DNA of 64,000 nt from Favolaschia claudopus (GCA_037176885.1 JAWWNJ010000083.1:1111792-1175791), one strand, 5' to 3'. Positions 22,893 to 37,754 are shown, counted from the stretch's first letter. Notes: generated by a model not told the origin, from the sequence alone. Translations and numbers: made by a program.

Positions 22893-24367
22893 CTAGCTAT
22901 CTTCCCCGGGAATTAGGGGCCTAATTCCGTACCAAGGGGCCTCAAAACAGCGGAATTACGGGCAACAACGACAGCGTGGGAGGGAATTAGGGGCAACACA
23001 TGAAAAACGCCTCCAGAATCTAGGGAATTAGGAGCAACAGCTGGAATCAGGAGCAACAGGAATCCTCCCAGAATCTTCGCAGTGGAAACAAACACACAAT
23101 AAATATAGTCGAACACAGCACCCTATAAGAAATCAAAAAGGACAACAGAATCTTATAGTCACCAGCCAGGCCTTATAAGAATTGCGACTCACTGCCCAAA
23201 AAAATTATAAGCCAGAGCCAAGGCTTATAAGAAATGCAATTCAAATAGCCGACTCTGAGGCCTTGTAAGAAACCAGGAAAAATAGTGGAGACCAAAAGGG
23301 TGCCAAATAGCCTACAAATCAGCCTAGTGTCACCGCAAACACCCGAACAGGTCTCGTTGACTTGCTATATTGACTTGAATGGAAATCGTACAGCTTGGAC
23401 CGAAGCCTCAATAGCACCGTCAATTGAGCACTGATTGCCTTGGTTGTAGGCCTGAATGGAAGCGTTTGAAGAGGACTATAAGAGCATGTCATCAGCGATC
23501 GAGTCGCAGGTCACCTGACATTTACGACTTGGTCACGCACTGTGTTCGAAGCCATACGGAATGCACAAGGCAATACCAAAGCACAGACGTTAAGGTTTGT
23601 GACAACTACTCAGCACAGACGTTAAGGTTAGTGGTCCCACTCCCCCGACGGAATCCACCAGAATATAAAATTTTTTCGGCAGCTTCGGAAAGGAAACGGC
23701 GGACCAAGCAATCCAGCAAGGCAATGCACGGGTTAGATGACGCAAACCAGCAAGACATTGGCGAACTAGCCGCTCACAGCTGCCCGCTAGAACGTAAAGG
23801 AAGTCGCGGGTGACCGAGTCAATGGAAGCACGTACTCAAGTGTACAAGGCAATGGTCAACCATACATCAAGAAGTAAAATAGCAAGCAATCAACCCAGTC
23901 TGACCCTGTCGAACACGTTCGGAGTGCTCTACCCACCAGGCCACCTTGAGTCAGAGCAGCAACTGCTTGCCTTGCAGTTTTGATTTCTACAAAACGACCC
24001 CGCACCAAGCCAACTTGTATCGCCGCAACTACATCCCATCCGTCTGAGCAGCTATAAGGAACAGAGATGTCTCCTAGCAGACACAGCTACTGGCCTTCAA
24101 GGGCTGTGTTTGAGTCTCCAACAATCGACCAATAGGTCTCAGTAGCGACATAGATCCAAGTCAGTCAATCCAACCGGAATCACCATATCTTCGGCAGGTG
24201 TGCACCGATTACCATGGCTGTAGGCTTCAATCAAAGCAATTGAATAGGCCTATAAGGGTGCACTATATGCAGCTAAAGCGAACACGGTCAAAGGCCTCAA
24301 GTAGTGCAAAGACTTGAATATTTTCTGGCTACGGTAACAGGGAATTCGGCACCGAATTCCTATTAAT
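22893..24367 (+). repeat. Array unit B1
   Basis: Reference B unit. Hairpin at 22909-22928 (arms GGAATTAGG and CCTAATTCC around GG); iterons at 22952, 22983, 23024 and 23043 (GGAATTAGGGGCAA type). GATTGCC blocks near 23445 and 24210; core near 23580-23770. The unit ends in a class II mini-head (GCTACGGTAACAGGG, hairpin GGAATTCGGCACCGAATTCC) plus CTATTAAT before A2. Confidence 0.85.
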
Positions 24368-25751
24368 CTAGCTATCTTACCCGGGAATTGGGCACCCAAT
24401 TCCTTCAAAAGGGTCCCAAACCGAGGGGAATTCGGGGCAACAACGACAGCGTGGGAGGGAATAGGGGGCAACTCCGAAAAAATGCCCCCAAATCGAGGGA
24501 ATTCGGAGCAACAGCTGGAATAGGGAGCAACACGAACTCTGCCAGAATTTTCGGACAAGAAACAAATGCGCTCAACTCTTATAGCCCCAAGCAAGGCCTT
24601 ATAATAAATGCAACTTGAAGGAAACCCTCTCAGCCGACGCAATTGCCCAAACGAATTATTATAACGACTCACCAGCCCTTATAATAAATGCCAGCTGAAA
24701 TCATTATTATAGTCACCGGTTGGACAGTGCGGAAAATATTGCTGGAACCAAATATGTCCCAAATGGCCTACAAACCATGGTAGTGTCACCGCGAATGGCA
24801 TGACAGGTCTCGTTGACTTGGTATATGGCCTCGAACGGAAATCGTAGGTCGAAAACCGAAACTCTGATAGCACAGTCAATTGTGCACCGATTGCCTCGGG
24901 TATAGGCTCGAATTGAAGCGTTTGAACAGAGCTACAAGGCTATACTGCCCGCAATTGCATTGAGCTAAGTCAAGGTACTCAGGTATTGGGACGCGTTGAA
25001 TATATACGATCATTTGCGTGCAGAGACAAGTGCACTGCATCAATTGAATACGTCTCACTGACAGGGCTTCAAAACCACGGATCACAGGTCTCTGGTGTCC
25101 TGGCAAGGTTTAGGGATATCGACTTCAACCGGTAGAGACACTGCGTAAACCCAAACACGCCTATCGAAGCTATACGGAATCCAGCAAGGCACCACCAGAG
25201 CAGAGACGTTAAGGTTGGCGACAACCCAACAGCACGGACGTTAAGGTTAGCGACCCCACTCCCCCGATGGAATCCACCAAAATCCAAAATTTTTTCGGCA
25301 GCTTCGGAAAGGAAATCGAAGAGCACACAATCCAGCAAGGCAGTGTACGGGTTAACAACGGAAAGCAGCAAGACATTGGCGAGCTAGCCACTCATAGCTC
25401 CCCGCTATCGTAAAGGAAACCAAGGTCTACGGAGTGAAAGGAAGAGACGTATTCAAGTAGGGACCAACCATTATAAGGCCAGATAGCACAGAGACTCAAT
25501 ACAAGGCTTCAAGGGTCATCACACTGAACAGAAGGACATATTCAAAGGCTAAGCAACCATTATAAGGCCAGAACAGTACCCAGTACAACCAGAGCCTTAT
25601 AGTGTTCAATTGAGTCAATACAATACAAGGCTGTGTTGGACCAGCCAAGTGAACACCGTTGAGCCCATGTATCAACAGCCAGAGTCAATGCCTTGTAATG
25701 GTGCAAAGTCTTGGTGATATAGCTTGGAATGCTGAGGGGAATCCAGAAAGA
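24368..25751 (+). repeat. Array unit A2
   Basis: Full-length 1384-bp copy of A1; entered from B1 through an 8-bp CTATTAAT linker. Confidence 0.85.
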
Positions 25752-27218
25752 CTAGCTATCTTCCCCGGGAATTAGGGGCCTAATTCCGTACCAAGGGGCC
25801 TCAAAACAGCGGAATTACGGGCAACAACGACAGCGTGGGAGGGAATTAGGGGCAACACATGAAAAACGCCTCCAGAATCTAGGGAATTAGGAGCAACAGC
25901 TGGAATCAGGAGCAACAGGAATCCTCCCAGAATCTTCGCAGTGGAAACAAACACACAATAAATATAGTCGAACACAGCACCCTATAAGAAATCAAAAAGG
26001 ACAACAGAATCTTATAGTCACCAGCCAGGCCTTATAAGAATTGCGACTCACTGCCCAAAAAAATTATAAGCCAGAGCCAAGGCTTATAAGAAATGCAATT
26101 CAAATAGCCGACTCTGAGGCCTTGTAAGAAACCAGGAAAAATAGTGGAGACCAAAAGGGTGCCAAATAGCCTACAAATCAGCCTAGTGTCACCGCAAACA
26201 CCCGAACAGGTCTCGTTGACTTGCTATATTGACTTGAATGGAAATCGTACAGCTTGGACCGAAGCCTCAATAGCACCGTCAATTGAGCACTGATTGCCTT
26301 GGTTGTAGGCCTGAATGGAAGCGTTTGAAGAGGACTATAAGAGCATGTCATCAGCGATCGAGTCGCAGGTCACCTGACATTTACGACTTGGTCACGCACT
26401 GTGTTCGAAGCCATACGGAATGCACAAGGCAATACCAAAGCACAGACGTTAAGGTTTGTGACAACTACTCAGCACAGACGTTAAGGTTAGTGGTCCCACT
26501 CCCCCGACGGAATCCACCAGAATATAAAATTTTTTCGGCAGCTTCGGAAAGGAAACGGCGGACCAAGCAATCCAGCAAGGCAATGCACGGGTTAGATGAC
26601 GCAAACCAGCAAGACATTGGCGAACTAGCCGCTCACAGCTGCCCGCTAGAACGTAAAGGAAGTCGCGGGTGACCGAGTCAATGGAAGCACGTACTCAAGT
26701 GTACAAGGCAATGGTCAACCATACATCAAGAAGTAAAATAGCAAGCAATCAACCCAGTCTGACCCTGTCGAACACGTTCGGAGTGCTCTACCCACCAGGC
26801 CACCTTGAGTCAGAGCAGCAACTGCTTGCCTTGCAGTTTTGATTTCTACAAAACGACCCCGCACCAAGCCAACTTGTATCGCCGCAACTACATCCCATCC
26901 GTCTGAGCAGCTATAAGGAACAGAGATGTCTCCTAGCAGACACAGCTACTGGCCTTCAAGGGCTGTGTTTGAGTCTCCAACAATCGACCAATAGGTCTCA
27001 GTAGCGACATAGATCCAAGTCAGTCAATCCAACCGGAATCACCATATCTTCGGCAGGTGTGCACCGATTACCATGGCTGTAGGCTTCAATCAAAGCAATT
27101 GAATAGGCCTATAAGGGTGCACTATATGCAGCTAAAGCGAACACGGTCAAAGGCCTCAAGTAGTGCAAAGACTTGAATATTTTCTGGCTACGGTAACAGG
27201 GAATTCGGCACCGAATTC
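25752..27218 (+). repeat. Array unit B2
   Basis: 1467-bp copy; passes directly to B3 with no CTATTAAT linker. Confidence 0.85.
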
Positions 27219-28693
27219 CTAGCTATCTTCCCCGGGAATTAGGGGCCTAATTCCGTACCAAGGGGCCTCAAAACAGCGGAATTACGGGCAACAACGACAG
27301 CGTGGGAGGGAATTAGGGGCAACACATGAAAAACGCCTCCAGAATCTAGGGAATTAGGAGCAACAGCTGGAATCAGGAGCAACAGGAATCCTCCCAGAAT
27401 CTTCGCAGTGGAAACAAACACACAATAAATATAGTCGAACACAGCACCCTATAAGAAATCAAAAAGGACAACAGAATCTTATAGTCACCAGCCAGGCCTT
27501 ATAAGAATTGCGACTCACTGCCCAAAAAAATTATAAGCCAGAGCCAAGGCTTATAAGAAATGCAATTCAAATAGCCGACTCTGAGGCCTTGTAAGAAACC
27601 AGGAAAAATAGTGGAGACCAAAAGGGTGCCAAATAGCCTACAAATCAGCCTAGTGTCACCGCAAACACCCGAACAGGTCTCGTTGACTTGCTATATTGAC
27701 TTGAATGGAAATCGTACAGCTTGGACCGAAGCCTCAATAGCACCGTCAATTGAGCACTGATTGCCTTGGTTGTAGGCCTGAATGGAAGCGTTTGAAGAGG
27801 ACTATAAGAGCATGTCATCAGCGATCGAGTCGCAGGTCACCTGACATTTACGACTTGGTCACGCACTGTGTTCGAAGCCATACGGAATGCACAAGGCAAT
27901 ACCAAAGCACAGACGTTAAGGTTTGTGACAACTACTCAGCACAGACGTTAAGGTTAGTGGTCCCACTCCCCCGACGGAATCCACCAGAATATAAAATTTT
28001 TTCGGCAGCTTCGGAAAGGAAACGGCGGACCAAGCAATCCAGCAAGGCAATGCACGGGTTAGATGACGCAAACCAGCAAGACATTGGCGAACTAGCCGCT
28101 CACAGCTGCCCGCTAGAACGTAAAGGAAGTCGCGGGTGACCGAGTCAATGGAAGCACGTACTCAAGTGTACAAGGCAATGGTCAACCATACATCAAGAAG
28201 TAAAATAGCAAGCAATCAACCCAGTCTGACCCTGTCGAACACGTTCGGAGTGCTCTACCCACCAGGCCACCTTGAGTCAGAGCAGCAACTGCTTGCCTTG
28301 CAGTTTTGATTTCTACAAAACGACCCCGCACCAAGCCAACTTGTATCGCCGCAACTACATCCCATCCGTCTGAGCAGCTATAAGGAACAGAGATGTCTCC
28401 TAGCAGACACAGCTACTGGCCTTCAAGGGCTGTGTTTGAGTCTCCAACAATCGACCAATAGGTCTCAGTAGCGACATAGATCCAAGTCAGTCAATCCAAC
28501 CGGAATCACCATATCTTCGGCAGGTGTGCACCGATTACCATGGCTGTAGGCTTCAATCAAAGCAATTGAATAGGCCTATAAGGGTGCACTATATGCAGCT
28601 AAAGCGAACACGGTCAAAGGCCTCAAGTAGTGCAAAGACTTGAATATTTTCTGGCTACGGTAACAGGGAATTCGGCACCGAATTCCTATTAAT
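27219..28693 (+). repeat. Array unit B3
   Basis: 1475-bp copy with the linker before A3. Confidence 0.85.
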
Positions 28694-30077
28694 CTAGCTA
28701 TCTTACCCGGGAATTGGGCACCCAATTCCTTCAAAAGGGTCCCAAACCGAGGGGAATTCGGGGCAACAACGACAGCGTGGGAGGGAATAGGGGGCAACTC
28801 CGAAAAAATGCCCCCAAATCGAGGGAATTCGGAGCAACAGCTGGAATAGGGAGCAACACGAACTCTGCCAGAATTTTCGGACAAGAAACAAATGCGCTCA
28901 ACTCTTATAGCCCCAAGCAAGGCCTTATAATAAATGCAACTTGAAGGAAACCCTCTCAGCCGACGCAATTGCCCAAACGAATTATTATAACGACTCACCA
29001 GCCCTTATAATAAATGCCAGCTGAAATCATTATTATAGTCACCGGTTGGACAGTGCGGAAAATATTGCTGGAACCAAATATGTCCCAAATGGCCTACAAA
29101 CCATGGTAGTGTCACCGCGAATGGCATGACAGGTCTCGTTGACTTGGTATATGGCCTCGAACGGAAATCGTAGGTCGAAAACCGAAACTCTGATAGCACA
29201 GTCAATTGTGCACCGATTGCCTCGGGTATAGGCTCGAATTGAAGCGTTTGAACAGAGCTACAAGGCTATACTGCCCGCAATTGCATTGAGCTAAGTCAAG
29301 GTACTCAGGTATTGGGACGCGTTGAATATATACGATCATTTGCGTGCAGAGACAAGTGCACTGCATCAATTGAATACGTCTCACTGACAGGGCTTCAAAA
29401 CCACGGATCACAGGTCTCTGGTGTCCTGGCAAGGTTTAGGGATATCGACTTCAACCGGTAGAGACACTGCGTAAACCCAAACACGCCTATCGAAGCTATA
29501 CGGAATCCAGCAAGGCACCACCAGAGCAGAGACGTTAAGGTTGGCGACAACCCAACAGCACGGACGTTAAGGTTAGCGACCCCACTCCCCCGATGGAATC
29601 CACCAAAATCCAAAATTTTTTCGGCAGCTTCGGAAAGGAAATCGAAGAGCACACAATCCAGCAAGGCAGTGTACGGGTTAACAACGGAAAGCAGCAAGAC
29701 ATTGGCGAGCTAGCCACTCATAGCTCCCCGCTATCGTAAAGGAAACCAAGGTCTACGGAGTGAAAGGAAGAGACGTATTCAAGTAGGGACCAACCATTAT
29801 AAGGCCAGATAGCACAGAGACTCAATACAAGGCTTCAAGGGTCATCACACTGAACAGAAGGACATATTCAAAGGCTAAGCAACCATTATAAGGCCAGAAC
29901 AGTACCCAGTACAACCAGAGCCTTATAGTGTTCAATTGAGTCAATACAATACAAGGCTGTGTTGGACCAGCCAAGTGAACACCGTTGAGCCCATGTATCA
30001 ACAGCCAGAGTCAATGCCTTGTAATGGTGCAAAGTCTTGGTGATATAGCTTGGAATGCTGAGGGGAATCCAGAAAGA
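28694..30077 (+). repeat. Array unit A3
   Basis: Full-length A copy. Confidence 0.85.
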
Positions 30078-31552
30078 CTAGCTATCTTCCCCGGGAATTA
30101 GGGGCCTAATTCCGTACCAAGGGGCCTCAAAACAGCGGAATTACGGGCAACAACGACAGCGTGGGAGGGAATTAGGGGCAACACATGAAAAACGCCTCCA
30201 GAATCTAGGGAATTAGGAGCAACAGCTGGAATCAGGAGCAACAGGAATCCTCCCAGAATCTTCGCAGTGGAAACAAACACACAATAAATATAGTCGAACA
30301 CAGCACCCTATAAGAAATCAAAAAGGACAACAGAATCTTATAGTCACCAGCCAGGCCTTATAAGAATTGCGACTCACTGCCCAAAAAAATTATAAGCCAG
30401 AGCCAAGGCTTATAAGAAATGCAATTCAAATAGCCGACTCTGAGGCCTTGTAAGAAACCAGGAAAAATAGTGGAGACCAAAAGGGTGCCAAATAGCCTAC
30501 AAATCAGCCTAGTGTCACCGCAAACACCCGAACAGGTCTCGTTGACTTGCTATATTGACTTGAATGGAAATCGTACAGCTTGGACCGAAGCCTCAATAGC
30601 ACCGTCAATTGAGCACTGATTGCCTTGGTTGTAGGCCTGAATGGAAGCGTTTGAAGAGGACTATAAGAGCATGTCATCAGCGATCGAGTCGCAGGTCACC
30701 TGACATTTACGACTTGGTCACGCACTGTGTTCGAAGCCATACGGAATGCACAAGGCAATACCAAAGCACAGACGTTAAGGTTTGTGACAACTACTCAGCA
30801 CAGACGTTAAGGTTAGTGGTCCCACTCCCCCGACGGAATCCACCAGAATATAAAATTTTTTCGGCAGCTTCGGAAAGGAAACGGCGGACCAAGCAATCCA
30901 GCAAGGCAATGCACGGGTTAGATGACGCAAACCAGCAAGACATTGGCGAACTAGCCGCTCACAGCTGCCCGCTAGAACGTAAAGGAAGTCGCGGGTGACC
31001 GAGTCAATGGAAGCACGTACTCAAGTGTACAAGGCAATGGTCAACCATACATCAAGAAGTAAAATAGCAAGCAATCAACCCAGTCTGACCCTGTCGAACA
31101 CGTTCGGAGTGCTCTACCCACCAGGCCACCTTGAGTCAGAGCAGCAACTGCTTGCCTTGCAGTTTTGATTTCTACAAAACGACCCCGCACCAAGCCAACT
31201 TGTATCGCCGCAACTACATCCCATCCGTCTGAGCAGCTATAAGGAACAGAGATGTCTCCTAGCAGACACAGCTACTGGCCTTCAAGGGCTGTGTTTGAGT
31301 CTCCAACAATCGACCAATAGGTCTCAGTAGCGACATAGATCCAAGTCAGTCAATCCAACCGGAATCACCATATCTTCGGCAGGTGTGCACCGATTACCAT
31401 GGCTGTAGGCTTCAATCAAAGCAATTGAATAGGCCTATAAGGGTGCACTATATGCAGCTAAAGCGAACACGGTCAAAGGCCTCAAGTAGTGCAAAGACTT
31501 GAATATTTTCTGGCTATGGTAACAGGGAATTCGGCACCGAATTCCTATTAAT
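30078..31552 (+). repeat. Array unit B4
   Basis: Full B copy; the terminal mini-head reads CTATGGTAAC near 31513 instead of CTACGGTAAC. Confidence 0.85.
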
Positions 31553-31961
31553 CTAGCTATCTTACCCGGGAATTGGGCACCCAATTCCTTCAAAAGGGTC
31601 CCAAACCGAGGGGAATTCGGGGCAACAACGACAGCGTGGGAGGGAATAGGGGGCAACTCCGAAAAAATGCCCCCAAATCGAGTGAATTCGGAGCAACAGC
31701 TGGAATAGGGAGCAACACGAACTCTGCCAGAATTTTCGGACAAGAAACAAATGCGCTCAACTCTTATAGCCCCAAGCAAGGCCTTATAATAAATGCAACT
31801 TGAAGGAAACCCTCTCAGCCGACGCAATTGCCCAAACGAATTATTATAACGACTCACCAGCCCTTATAATAAATGCCAGCTGAAATCATTATTATAGTCA
31901 CCGGTTGGACAGTGCGGAAAATATTGCTGGAACCAAATATGTCCCAAATGGCCTACAAACC
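31553..31961 (+). repeat. Array unit A4, truncated to 409 bp
   Basis: Head and TTATAA region only; cut at ACAAACCA and followed by B5, whose first base is A instead of the usual C. Carries the AGTGAATTC variant of iteron 3, shared with A5. Confidence 0.85.
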
Positions 31962-33436
31962 ATAGCTATCTTCCCCGGGAATTAGGGGCCTATTTCCGTA
32001 CCAAGGGGCCTCAAAACAGCGGAATTACGGGCAACAACGACAGCGTGGGAGGGAATTAGGGGCAACACATGAAAAACGCCTCCAGAATCTAGGGAATTAG
32101 GAGCAACAGCTGGAATCAGGAGCAACAGGAATCCTCCCAGAATCTTCGCAGTGGAAACAAACACACAATAAATATAGTCGAACACAGCACCCTATAAGAA
32201 ATCAAAAAGGACAACAGAATCTTATAGTCACCAGCCAGGCCTTATAAGAATTGCGACTCACTGCCCAAAAAAATTATAAGCCAGAGCCAAGGCTTATAAG
32301 AAATGCAATTCAAATAGCCGACTCTGAGGCCTTGTAAGAAACCAGGAAAAATAGTGGAGACCAAAAGGGTGCCAAATAGCCTACAAATCAGCCTAGTGTC
32401 ACCGCAAACACCCGAACAGGTCTCGTTGACTTGCTATATTGACTTGAATGGAAATCGTACAGCTTGGACCGAAGCCTCAATAGCACCGTCAATTGAGCAC
32501 TGATTGCCTTGGTTGTAGGCCTGAATGGAAGCGTTTGAAGAGGACTATAAGAGCATGTCATCAGCGATCGAGTCGCAGGTCACCTGACATTTACGACTTG
32601 GTCACGCACTGTGTTCGAAGCCATACGGAATGCACAAGGCAATACCAAAGCACAGACGTTAAGGTTTGTGACAACTACTCAGCACAGACGTTAAGGTTAG
32701 TGGTCCCACTCCCCCGACGGAATCCACCAGAATATAAAATTTTTTCGGCAGCTTCGGAAAGGAAACGGCGGACCAAGCAATCCAGCAAGGCAATGCACGG
32801 GTTAGATGACGCAAACCAGCAAGACATTGGCGAACTAGCCGCTCACAGCTGCCCGCTAGAACGTAAAGGAAGTCGCGGGTGACCGAGTCAATGGAAGCAC
32901 GTACTCAAGTGTACAAGGCAATGGTCAACCATACATCAAGAAGTAAAATAGCAAGCAATCAACCCAGTCTGACCCTGTCGAACACGTTCGGAGTGCTCTA
33001 CCCACCAGGCCACCTTGAGTCAGAGCAGCAACTGCTTGCCTTGCAGTTTTGATTTCTACAAAACGACCCCGCACCAAGCCAACTTGTATCGCCGCAACTA
33101 CATCCCATCCGTCTGAGCAGCTATAAGGAACAGAGATGTCTCCTAGCAGACACAGCTACTGGCCTTCAAGGGCTGTGTTTGAGTCTCCAACAATCGACCA
33201 ATAGGTCTCAGTAGCGACATAGATCCAAGTCAGTCAATCCAACCGGAATCACCATATCTTCGGCAGGTGTGCACCGATTACCATGGCTGTAGGCTTCAAT
33301 CAAAGCAATTGAATAGGCCTATAAGGGTGCACTATATGCAGCTAAAGCGAACACGGTCAAAGGCCTCAAGTAGTGCAAAGACTTGAATATTTTCTGGCTA
33401 CGGTAACAGGGAATTCGGCACCGAATTCCTATTAAT
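31962..33436 (+). repeat. Array unit B5
   Basis: Full B copy; the right hairpin arm has a CCTATTTCC variant near 31989, which breaks one arm pair. Confidence 0.85.
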
Positions 33437-34820
33437 CTAGCTATCTTACCCGGGAATTGGGCACCCAATTCCTTCAAAAGGGTCCCAAACCGAGGGGAAT
33501 TCGGGGCAACAACGACAGCGTGGGAGGGAATAGGGGGCAACTCCGAAAAAATGCCCCCAAATCGAGTGAATTCGGAGCAACAGCTGGAATAGGGAGCAAC
33601 ACGAACTCTGCCAGAATTTTCGGACAAGAAACAAATGCGCTCAACTCTTATAGCCCCAAGCAAGGCCTTATAATAAATGCAACTTGAAGGAAACCCTCTC
33701 AGCCGACGCAATTGCCCAAACGAATTATTATAACGACTCACCAGCCCTTATAATAAATGCCAGCTGAAATCATTATTATAGTCACCGGTTGGACAGTGCG
33801 GAAAATATTGCTGGAACCAAATATGTCCCAAATGGCCTACAAACCATGGTAGTGTCACCGCGAATGGCATGACAGGTCTCGTTGACTTGGTATATGGCCT
33901 CGAACGGAAATCGTAGGTCGAAAACCGAAACTCTGATAGCACAGTCAATTGTGCACCGATTGCCTCGGGTATAGGCTCGAATTGAAGCGTTTGAACAGAG
34001 CTACAAGGCTATACTGCCCGCAATTGCATTGAGCTAAGTCAAGGTACTCAGGTATTGGGACGCGTTGAATATATACGATCATTTGCGTGCAGAGACAAGT
34101 GCACTGCATCAATTGAATACGTCTCACTGACAGGGCTTCAAAACCACGGATCACAGGTCTCTGGTGTCCTGGCAAGGTTTAGGGATATCGACTTCAACCG
34201 GTAGAGACACTGCGTAAACCCAAACACGCCTATCGAAGCTATACGGAATCCAGCAAGGCACCACCAGAGCAGAGACGTTAAGGTTGGCGACAACCCAACA
34301 GCACGGACGTTAAGGTTAGCGACCCCACTCCCCCGATGGAATCCACCAAAATCCAAAATTTTTTCGGCAGCTTCGGAAAGGAAATCGAAGAGCACACAAT
34401 CCAGCAAGGCAGTGTACGGGTTAACAACGGAAAGCAGCAAGACATTGGCGAGCTAGCCACTCATAGCTCCCCGCTATCGTAAAGGAAACCAAGGTCTACG
34501 GAGTGAAAGGAAGAGACGTATTCAAGTAGGGACCAACCATTATAAGGCCAGATAGCACAGAGACTCAATACAAGGCTTCAAGGGTCATCACACTGAACAG
34601 AAGGACATATTCAAAGGCTAAGCAACCATTATAAGGCCAGAACAGTACCCAGTACAACCAGAGCCTTATAGTGTTCAATTGAGTCAATACAATACAAGGC
34701 TGTGTTGGACCAGCCAAGTGAACACCGTTGAGCCCATGTATCAACAGCCAGAGTCAATGCCTTGTAATGGTGCAAAGTCTTGGTGATATAGCTTGGAATG
34801 CTGAGGGGAATCCAGAAAGA
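33437..34820 (+). repeat. Array unit A5
   Basis: Full A copy sharing the iteron 3 variant with A4, so A4 and A5 have a common recent source. Confidence 0.85.
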
Positions 34821-36287
34821 CTAGCTATCTTCCCCGGGAATTAGGGGCCTAATTCCGTACCAAGGGGCCTCAAAACAGCGGAATTACGGGCAACAACGAC
34901 AGCGTGGGAGGGAATTAGGGGCAACACATGAAAAACGCCTCCAGAATCTAGGGAATTAGGAGCAACAGCTGGAATCAGGAGCAACAGGAATCCTCCCAGA
35001 ATCTTCGCAGTGGAAACAAACACACAATAAATATAGTCGAACACAGCACCCTATAAGAAATCAAAAAGGACAACAGAATCTTATAGTCACCAGCCAGGCC
35101 TTATAAGAATTGCGACTCACTGCCCAAAAAAATTATAAGCCAGAGCCAAGGCTTATAAGAAATGCAATTCAAATAGCCGACTCTGAGGCCTTGTAAGAAA
35201 CCAGGAAAAATAGTGGAGACCAAAAGGGTGCCAAATAGCCTACAAATCAGCCTAGTGTCACCGCAAACACCCGAACAGGTCTCGTTGACTTGCTATATTG
35301 ACTTGAATGGAAATCGTACAGCTTGGACCGAAGCCTCAATAGCACCGTCAATTGAGCACTGATTGCCTTGGTTGTAGGCCTGAATGGAAGCGTTTGAAGA
35401 GGACTATAAGAGCATGTCATCAGCGATCGAGTCGCAGGTCACCTGACATTTACGACTTGGTCACGCACTGTGTTCGAAGCCATACGGAATGCACAAGGCA
35501 ATACCAAAGCACAGACGTTAAGGTTTGTGACAACTACTCAGCACAGACGTTAAGGTTAGTGGTCCCACTCCCCCGACGGAATCCACCAGAATATAAAATT
35601 TTTTCGGCAGCTTCGGAAAGGAAACGGCGGACCAAGCAATCCAGCAAGGCAATGCACGGGTTAGATGACGCAAACCAGCAAGACATTGGCGAACTAGCCG
35701 CTCACAGCTGCCCGCTAGAACGTAAAGGAAGTCGCGGGTGACCGAGTCAATGGAAGCACGTACTCAAGTGTACAAGGCAATGGTCAACCATACATCAAGA
35801 AGTAAAATAGCAAGCAATCAACCCAGTCTGACCCTGTCGAACACGTTCGGAGTGCTCTACCCACCAGGCCACCTTGAGTCAGAGCAGCAACTGCTTGCCT
35901 TGCAGTTTTGATTTCTACAAAACGACCCCGCACCAAGCCAACTTGTATCGCCGCAACTACATCCCATCCGTCTGAGCAGCTATAAGGAACAGAGATGTCT
36001 CCTAGCAGACACAGCTACTGGCCTTCAAGGGCTGTGTTTGAGTCTCCAACAATCGACCAATAGGTCTCAGTAGCGACATAGATCCAAGTCAGTCAATCCA
36101 ACCGGAATCACCATATCTTCGGCAGGTGTGCACCGATTACCATGGCTGTAGGCTTCAATCAAAGCAATTGAATAGGCCTATAAGGGTGCACTATATGCAG
36201 CTAAAGCGAACACGGTCAAAGGCCTCAAGTAGTGCAAAGACTTGAATATTTTCTGGCTACGGTAACAGGGAATTCGGCACCGAATTC
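34821..36287 (+). repeat. Array unit B6
   Basis: 1467-bp copy; first of a B-B-B run. Confidence 0.85.
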
Positions 36288-37754
36288 CTAGCTATCTTCC
36301 CCGGGAATTAGGGGCCTAATTCCGTACCAAGGGGCCTCAAAACAGCGGAATTACGGGCAACAACGACAGCGTGGGAGGGAATTAGGGGCAACACATGAAA
36401 AACGCCTCCAGAATCTAGGGAATTAGGAGCAACAGCTGGAATCAGGAGCAACAGGAATCCTCCCAGAATCTTCGCAGTGGAAACAAACACACAATAAATA
36501 TAGTCGAACACAGCACCCTATAAGAAATCAAAAAGGACAACAGAATCTTATAGTCACCAGCCAGGCCTTATAAGAATTGCGACTCACTGCCCAAAAAAAT
36601 TATAAGCCAGAGCCAAGGCTTATAAGAAATGCAATTCAAATAGCCGACTCTGAGGCCTTGTAAGAAACCAGGAAAAATAGTGGAGACCAAAAGGGTGCCA
36701 AATAGCCTACAAATCAGCCTAGTGTCACCGCAAACACCCGAACAGGTCTCGTTGACTTGCTATATTGACTTGAATGGAAATCGTACAGCTTGGACCGAAG
36801 CCTCAATAGCACCGTCAATTGAGCACTGATTGCCTTGGTTGTAGGCCTGAATGGAAGCGTTTGAAGAGGACTATAAGAGCATGTCATCAGCGATCGAGTC
36901 GCAGGTCACCTGACATTTACGACTTGGTCACGCACTGTGTTCGAAGCCATACGGAATGCACAAGGCAATACCAAAGCACAGACGTTAAGGTTTGTGACAA
37001 CTACTCAGCACAGACGTTAAGGTTAGTGGTCCCACTCCCCCGACGGAATCCACCAGAATATAAAATTTTTTCGGCAGCTTCGGAAAGGAAACGGCGGACC
37101 AAGCAATCCAGCAAGGCAATGCACGGGTTAGATGACGCAAACCAGCAAGACATTGGCGAACTAGCCGCTCACAGCTGCCCGCTAGAACGTAAAGGAAGTC
37201 GCGGGTGACCGAGTCAATGGAAGCACGTACTCAAGTGTACAAGGCAATGGTCAACCATACATCAAGAAGTAAAATAGCAAGCAATCAACCCAGTCTGACC
37301 CTGTCGAACACGTTCGGAGTGCTCTACCCACCAGGCCACCTTGAGTCAGAGCAGCAACTGCTTGCCTTGCAGTTTTGATTTCTACAAAACGACCCCGCAC
37401 CAAGCCAACTTGTATCGCCGCAACTACATCCCATCCGTCTGAGCAGCTATAAGGAACAGAGATGTCTCCTAGCAGACACAGCTACTGGCCTTCAAGGGCT
37501 GTGTTTGAGTCTCCAACAATCGACCAATAGGTCTCAGTAGCGACATAGATCCAAGTCAGTCAATCCAACCGGAATCACCATATCTTCGGCAGGTGTGCAC
37601 CGATTACCATGGCTGTAGGCTTCAATCAAAGCAATTGAATAGGCCTATAAGGGTGCACTATATGCAGCTAAAGCGAACACGGTCAAAGGCCTCAAGTAGT
37701 GCAAAGACTTGAATATTTTCTGGCTACGGTAACAGGGAATTCGGCACCGAATTC
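36288..37754 (+). repeat. Array unit B7
   Basis: 1467-bp copy in the middle of the B6-B8 run. Confidence 0.85.

Noticed and set aside
23424..23813. A 129-residue plus-strand open frame repeated in all B units, with a similar frame in E2 (17027-17416)
   Set aside because: In B units the frame follows a TAG and begins at TTG with no ATG. The region is also a conserved DNA core in elements where the frame is broken, so conservation is better explained at DNA level. Near-identity of array copies gives no codon-level evidence.
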